Of a stretch of DNA of 58,685 nt, positions 55,887 to 58,685 are shown piece by piece. The stretch spans positions 1-58,685 of the forward strand of contig NZ_AUHY01000013.1 of the NCBI RefSeq assembly GCF_000423425.1, read 5' to 3'. Positions within the stretch are counted from its first letter, which is position 1; every line of letters starts with the position of its first letter. The position numbers and the translations under genes were made by a program. Below the pieces are notes generated by a model, which did no database searches, was not told the origin of the DNA, and saw only the letters and a list, made by a program, of their open reading frames with translations. The stretch is from Meiothermus rufus DSM 22234. Its GTDB lineage: Bacteria > Deinococcota > Deinococci > Deinococcales > Thermaceae.

Positions 55887-55892
55887 GAAGGC

Positions 55893-58589
55893 CTACTGCA
55901 CCTGCACGCGGAAGGTAATGGTAATGCTCGCCCCAGGCGGCATCACATCCGCAGTGGTGATGGTGCTGTCGCTGTTGGTATCCACCGCCACGTAGAGGCT
56001 CTGCCCAGGGGCCAGGGACGAAGGCGCTGTGGTGCTCCAGGTGGTGCCGTCGGTGGAGTAGAGCACCTGGAACGTACCACTGAATCCACTGGCGCTAGCG
56101 CTGGCGCTTACGAAGGTGGTATAGGCCGGCAGCGGGTCGCTGAGGATCACCTGGGTCAGGTTGCCAGTGCCAATGTTCTGGGCCACCACGGTGTACACGA
56201 TCTGGTCGCCCGGGTAGGCCTGGCTACCATCGGCGGAGCGCACCGTGGAGGTGGAACCCACATAGCTCACCGCGCTCTTGCTAAGGCTCAGCTCCCCACC
56301 CACCACCGTGGTAGTCTCGGTGGCAGTATCGCTGGCGGTGGCGCTGCCCACACTGCAGGTAGCGGTAACGGTATTTACGTCGGTGCGCCCGATGGGCTGG
56401 CCCGCTGGCACGATGACCCGGACGTAGATGGTGAGGCTACCCCCATTGGCCGCTACAAAGACGTTGCCCAAGGCCGAGTACCAGTTGGTGCCGTCCGTGG
56501 AGTACTGGTAGGTCCAGCCGTAGCTGCCCCCGTCACCCGAGATGTTGCAGGTGGCGTCTGCGTTGGAGAGGTTGGTGAGGGTGTGGGTGTACTGGATGGT
56601 ACCAGGCGTGGTTGCGGTGCCCGAGCGGTTAGGCTCGAGGCTAATCTGGGCCACCAAGTTCACATCCACCGCGCCAAATATGGTGTCGCTCACGCTGGGC
56701 AGGGTGGTGCTGGTCACGGTGATGCTCACATTGTCGCTGGCGCCGGGGGTCGCATCTACCGGAGCAGCCCCCACCGGCACCTGCACGGCAGCGATGAAGC
56801 AAGCCGTGGCCCCTGCATTAATCAGGCCAGTGCTGTTCACTGGGGCGGGCGTTGGGGTATCCATGACCCCATCGCAGTTTGCATCAGGGTAAAAGACCAC
56901 GCTCCAACCAGCCGGCAGGCTCGAGGTGAAGTTGTACGTATCGGGGTTGGCCCCGGTGTTGCTCACCTCGAAGGGGAAGTAGGCCACGCCGCCGGGGTTG
57001 ACCGCCGGGTTGTAGCCAGGACGGGTGTCGTTGGCCGGATCAGCAGGCTCGCCCCCTGAGGCACCATTGGTGTTATGGGCGGCATCCACCGAGTAACCCG
57101 AGACCACTGCGCTCACTGTATCCGTAGTGGTGTCGGACTGGCTGGGGTTGCCCTGGCTGGTAGCCGTAACGGTCAAACTGACGGGAGTAGTACTGGTGTA
57201 GCTAGCGGGAATGGTGCAGCGCAGGGCAAAGTTGTAGTCCGCGCCCGCAGCAATCGGGCCTACTGGGCCAGAGATGGGGGTGCTGAGGTCGTCGGCCAGC
57301 AGGGTGCAGACCCAGCCCGAAGGCGCCCCACTCACGCCCAGGCTGAAACTATCACTGGTGTTGCCGGTATTGCGCAGGGTGTGGCGGAAGACCACCGCAC
57401 TACCGCTATTGGCTGAGGCAATGGTCTGGGTATCGCCCGAGCGGCTCACGCTGTACCCGCCTGCGGTATAGCTACCCGAGGCTCCGGCCAGGGGGAAGGC
57501 GTAGGGCCCTACCGCCACGCTGTAGCTGGCGGCCACGGTGTTGTGAGTGCTGTTGGTGGTGGCGGTTTGATCGGTGCCGTTGTTGTAGCGCACCGTGGCG
57601 CTGTTGGTATAGGTAGTACCCGCCGGGGCAGAGGCTGGCACGGTAGCGCTAAAGCTGAAGGTGTAGGAGGCGGTCTGGGGGAAGAAGGCCCCACTCCCGC
57701 CAATGAACATCCCGATGGCAATGGTGCCGTTGCCGGTAAGGGGCAGGTTGCCTGGGGCCAGCGTGCTCCAGGTGGTGCCGTTGATGGTGTAGACGAAACT
57801 CACCGTGCCCGCCCCGGCGCTGCCAGTGGGCATGGCGCTCACCACAAGGCCACTAGGGATGACATCGGCCACCAGAATACCGCTGCCCGTAAGCCCAGGT
57901 ACGCTCACCCCTTGAGCAGCGCTCCCACCGGTGTTGGCCCCGCTGATGGTGTAGGTGATAGAGCTTCCAGGAGCCACCGCACCGGAGGGGCTGGCTGCCT
58001 TGGTGGCGGTCAGGGTGGCGGCGGTGCTCACCACAGCCCGGGCCCAGTTGTTGGTATCGGTCACGCTAGGGCTGCCCGCTGAGGCCCCCTGTAGGTTGAT
58101 GTTGGCGAACTGGCCGTTGGTGGCTGAAGGGGGAATCGTGCCGGCCAGGATGACGCAGGCCGACTGCCCCATGCTCAAGGTAACACTGGTGATGGGCGTG
58201 GTCTCGCCCGGATCGATAGTGCCGTTGCAGTTGGCATCCAGGTAAAGCGCGGTTCCGCTCAGATCGAAGGCATCGCCGCTATCCTGGAGGGTGGTCAGGT
58301 TGATGGTATCGCTGCCGTTGCCGGTATTGCTGACGGTGTAACTGAAGTAAACCGGTGCCCCAGGTAGCCCACTGCGGGTTTGGCCAGGGGTTGCCGGGGC
58401 GTTACCATCAGGGGTGATGCTGAAGCTATAGACCTGCTGCACCACCGTAATGACCTGGTTGGAGGTGGTGGTGCGGGGCTGGCCCGCCGAGTCGATATAG
58501 CTGGCCGAGGCCTGGTTGGCAATGTTAGTGCCGGCGGGGGTCTGCTGGGCCCACACCGCCCCAAGCATGACTAGAGCGGCTATCCACAA
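55893..58589 (-). CDS. Secreted DUF11-type surface protein, 5' end lost to an IS
   Basis: An exported Ser/Thr/Asn-rich repeat protein of about 898 residues made of five or so Ig-like/DUF11 modules (YFSYTVSNTGNGSDTINL, VFRHTLRNTGNTSDSFSLGV, FEVSNTGANPDTYNF, YTVVAQNIGTGNLTQVILSDPLP), ending ITFRVQVQ. DANCNGTIDPGE and DANCDGVMD are calcium-loop-like. The N-terminus visible is only the hydrophobic half of a signal peptide (LWIAALVMLGAVWA, then QQTPAGT). The IS edge is 5 bases before the TTG at 58589, and the frame upstream runs into the transposase stop. The true start and promoter are therefore lost or on the far side of the IS; a weak TTG start is the only option, and the copy may be inactive. 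Confidence 0.75.
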   Translation of the reverse strand: MWIAALVMLGAVWAQQTPAGTNIANQASASYIDSAGQPRTTTSNQVITVVQQVYSFSITPDGNAPATPGQTRSGLPGAPVYFSYTVSNTGNGSDTINLTTLQDSGDAFDLSGTALYLDANCNGTIDPGETTPITSVTLSMGQSACVILAGTIPPSATNGQFANINLQGASAGSPSVTDTNNWARAVVSTAATLTATKAASPSGAVAPGSSITYTISGANTGGSAAQGVSVPGLTGSGILVADVIPSGLVVSAMPTGSAGAGTVSFVYTINGTTWSTLAPGNLPLTGNGTIAIGMFIGGSGAFFPQTASYTFSFSATVPASAPAGTTYTNSATVRYNNGTDQTATTNSTHNTVAASYSVAVGPYAFPLAGASGSYTAGGYSVSRSGDTQTIASANSGSAVVFRHTLRNTGNTSDSFSLGVSGAPSGWVCTLLADDLSTPISGPVGPIAAGADYNFALRCTIPASYTSTTPVSLTVTATSQGNPSQSDTTTDTVSAVVSGYSVDAAHNTNGASGGEPADPANDTRPGYNPAVNPGGVAYFPFEVSNTGANPDTYNFTSSLPAGWSVVFYPDANCDGVMDTPTPAPVNSTGLINAGATACFIAAVQVPVGAAPVDATPGASDNVSITVTSTTLPSVSDTIFGAVDVNLVAQISLEPNRSGTATTPGTIQYTHTLTNLSNADATCNISGDGGSYGWTYQYSTDGTNWYSALGNVFVAANGGSLTIYVRVIVPAGQPIGRTDVNTVTATCSVGSATASDTATETTTVVGGELSLSKSAVSYVGSTSTVRSADGSQAYPGDQIVYTVVAQNIGTGNLTQVILSDPLPAYTTFVSASASASGFSGTFQVLYSTDGTTWSTTAPSSLAPGQSLYVAVDTNSDSTITTADVMPPGASITITFRVQVQ

Positions 58590-58593
58590 AGAT

Positions 58594-58685
58594 AGGACTT
58601 ACGCAGTTGGCTGAAGGATGTGGAGGGGATGGGCGAGATAACTTCGTATTGCCTCGCGAACAATGGACGCCTTGGCCTCGTACCA
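58594..58685 (-). mobile_element. Insertion sequence, right part, inverted copy
   Basis: Identical over all 92 visible bases to 243-334, in opposite orientation. The terminal sequence AGGACTTACGCA begins at 58594. The remainder of the element lies beyond the window. Confidence 0.85.
58599..58685 (-). CDS. Transposase C-terminal fragment (window edge)
   Basis: The last 28 residues (WYEAKASIVREAIRSYLAHP onward to QPTA) of the same transposase as at 3-329, ending in TAA at 58601-58599. The rest continues to the right of the window. Confidence 0.8.
   Translation of the reverse strand, partial: WYEAKASIVREAIRSYLAHPLHILQPTA

Noticed and set aside
55854-57059. Plus-strand frame of 401 codons opposite the 898-residue surface gene
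   Set aside because: Same reason: a Gly/His/Ala/Arg-rich antisense translation, no SD, no domain.

Overview
The window is a GC-rich chromosomal segment that looks like a member of the Thermaceae (Deinococcota), most likely Meiothermus or a close relative. The reasons are its protein style, the cinA-thpR-recA-rny gene order, thermophile-like Arg/Glu/Leu/Pro-rich proteins, and many start codons placed 6-8 nt after a TANNNT -10 box (leaderless promoters). This assignment is an inference; no 16S gene is present. No tRNA, rRNA, CRISPR array or prophage was seen, and no gene-free stretch exceeds about 220 bp.

Layout from left to right. (1) 1-334: right end of an insertion sequence. (2) 392-4021: mobA, then on the minus strand a LacI-type regulator, plsX and an MscS-family channel. 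(3) 4022-11631: a LacI-controlled polyol or pentitol operon, with ribulokinase, a sugar-alcohol type ABC binding protein and two permeases (no ATPase), two zinc alcohol dehydrogenases and one SDR. Three copies of a palindromic operator lie in the divergent promoter region. mmsA follows. (4) 13232-17740: dnaJ, an aminotransferase preceded by a structured terminator-containing leader RNA, a membrane protein, and rarA. (5) 17844-27793: a chemosensory operon of the Pil-Chp/Pix type, probably for type IV pilus twitching: CheY, CheW, a stand-alone MHYT membrane sensor, two MCPs, a hybrid CheA with two Hpt domains, and a PatA-like DUF4388 protein. (6) 27786-32358, minus: mreB-lpxD-lpxC-RNase II family. 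(7) 32420-39172: lhgO, yceD, rocF, a lipoprotein gene broken by a nonsense codon, a c-type cytochrome, hisA, a LapA-like protein and recJ. (8) 39195-45644, minus: ygfZ, then cinA-thpR-recA, a 39-codon ORF, rny and an HD hydrolase. (9) 45665-58589, minus: a 13 kb cassette of four secreted envelope proteins built of DUF11/CARDB-like repeats, one of which ends in a large outer-membrane beta-barrel. Its first gene is cut at the signal peptide by a second, inverted copy of the same IS, which closes the window.

The most interesting parts are the DUF11/beta-barrel envelope cassette, the MHYT-containing chemosensory operon, the attenuator-like leader RNA before the aminotransferase, the three-operator LacI switch, the hairpin masking the rny Shine-Dalgarno sequence, and the systematic leaderless promoters. 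All functions are read from sequence motifs by eye; no database search was run.
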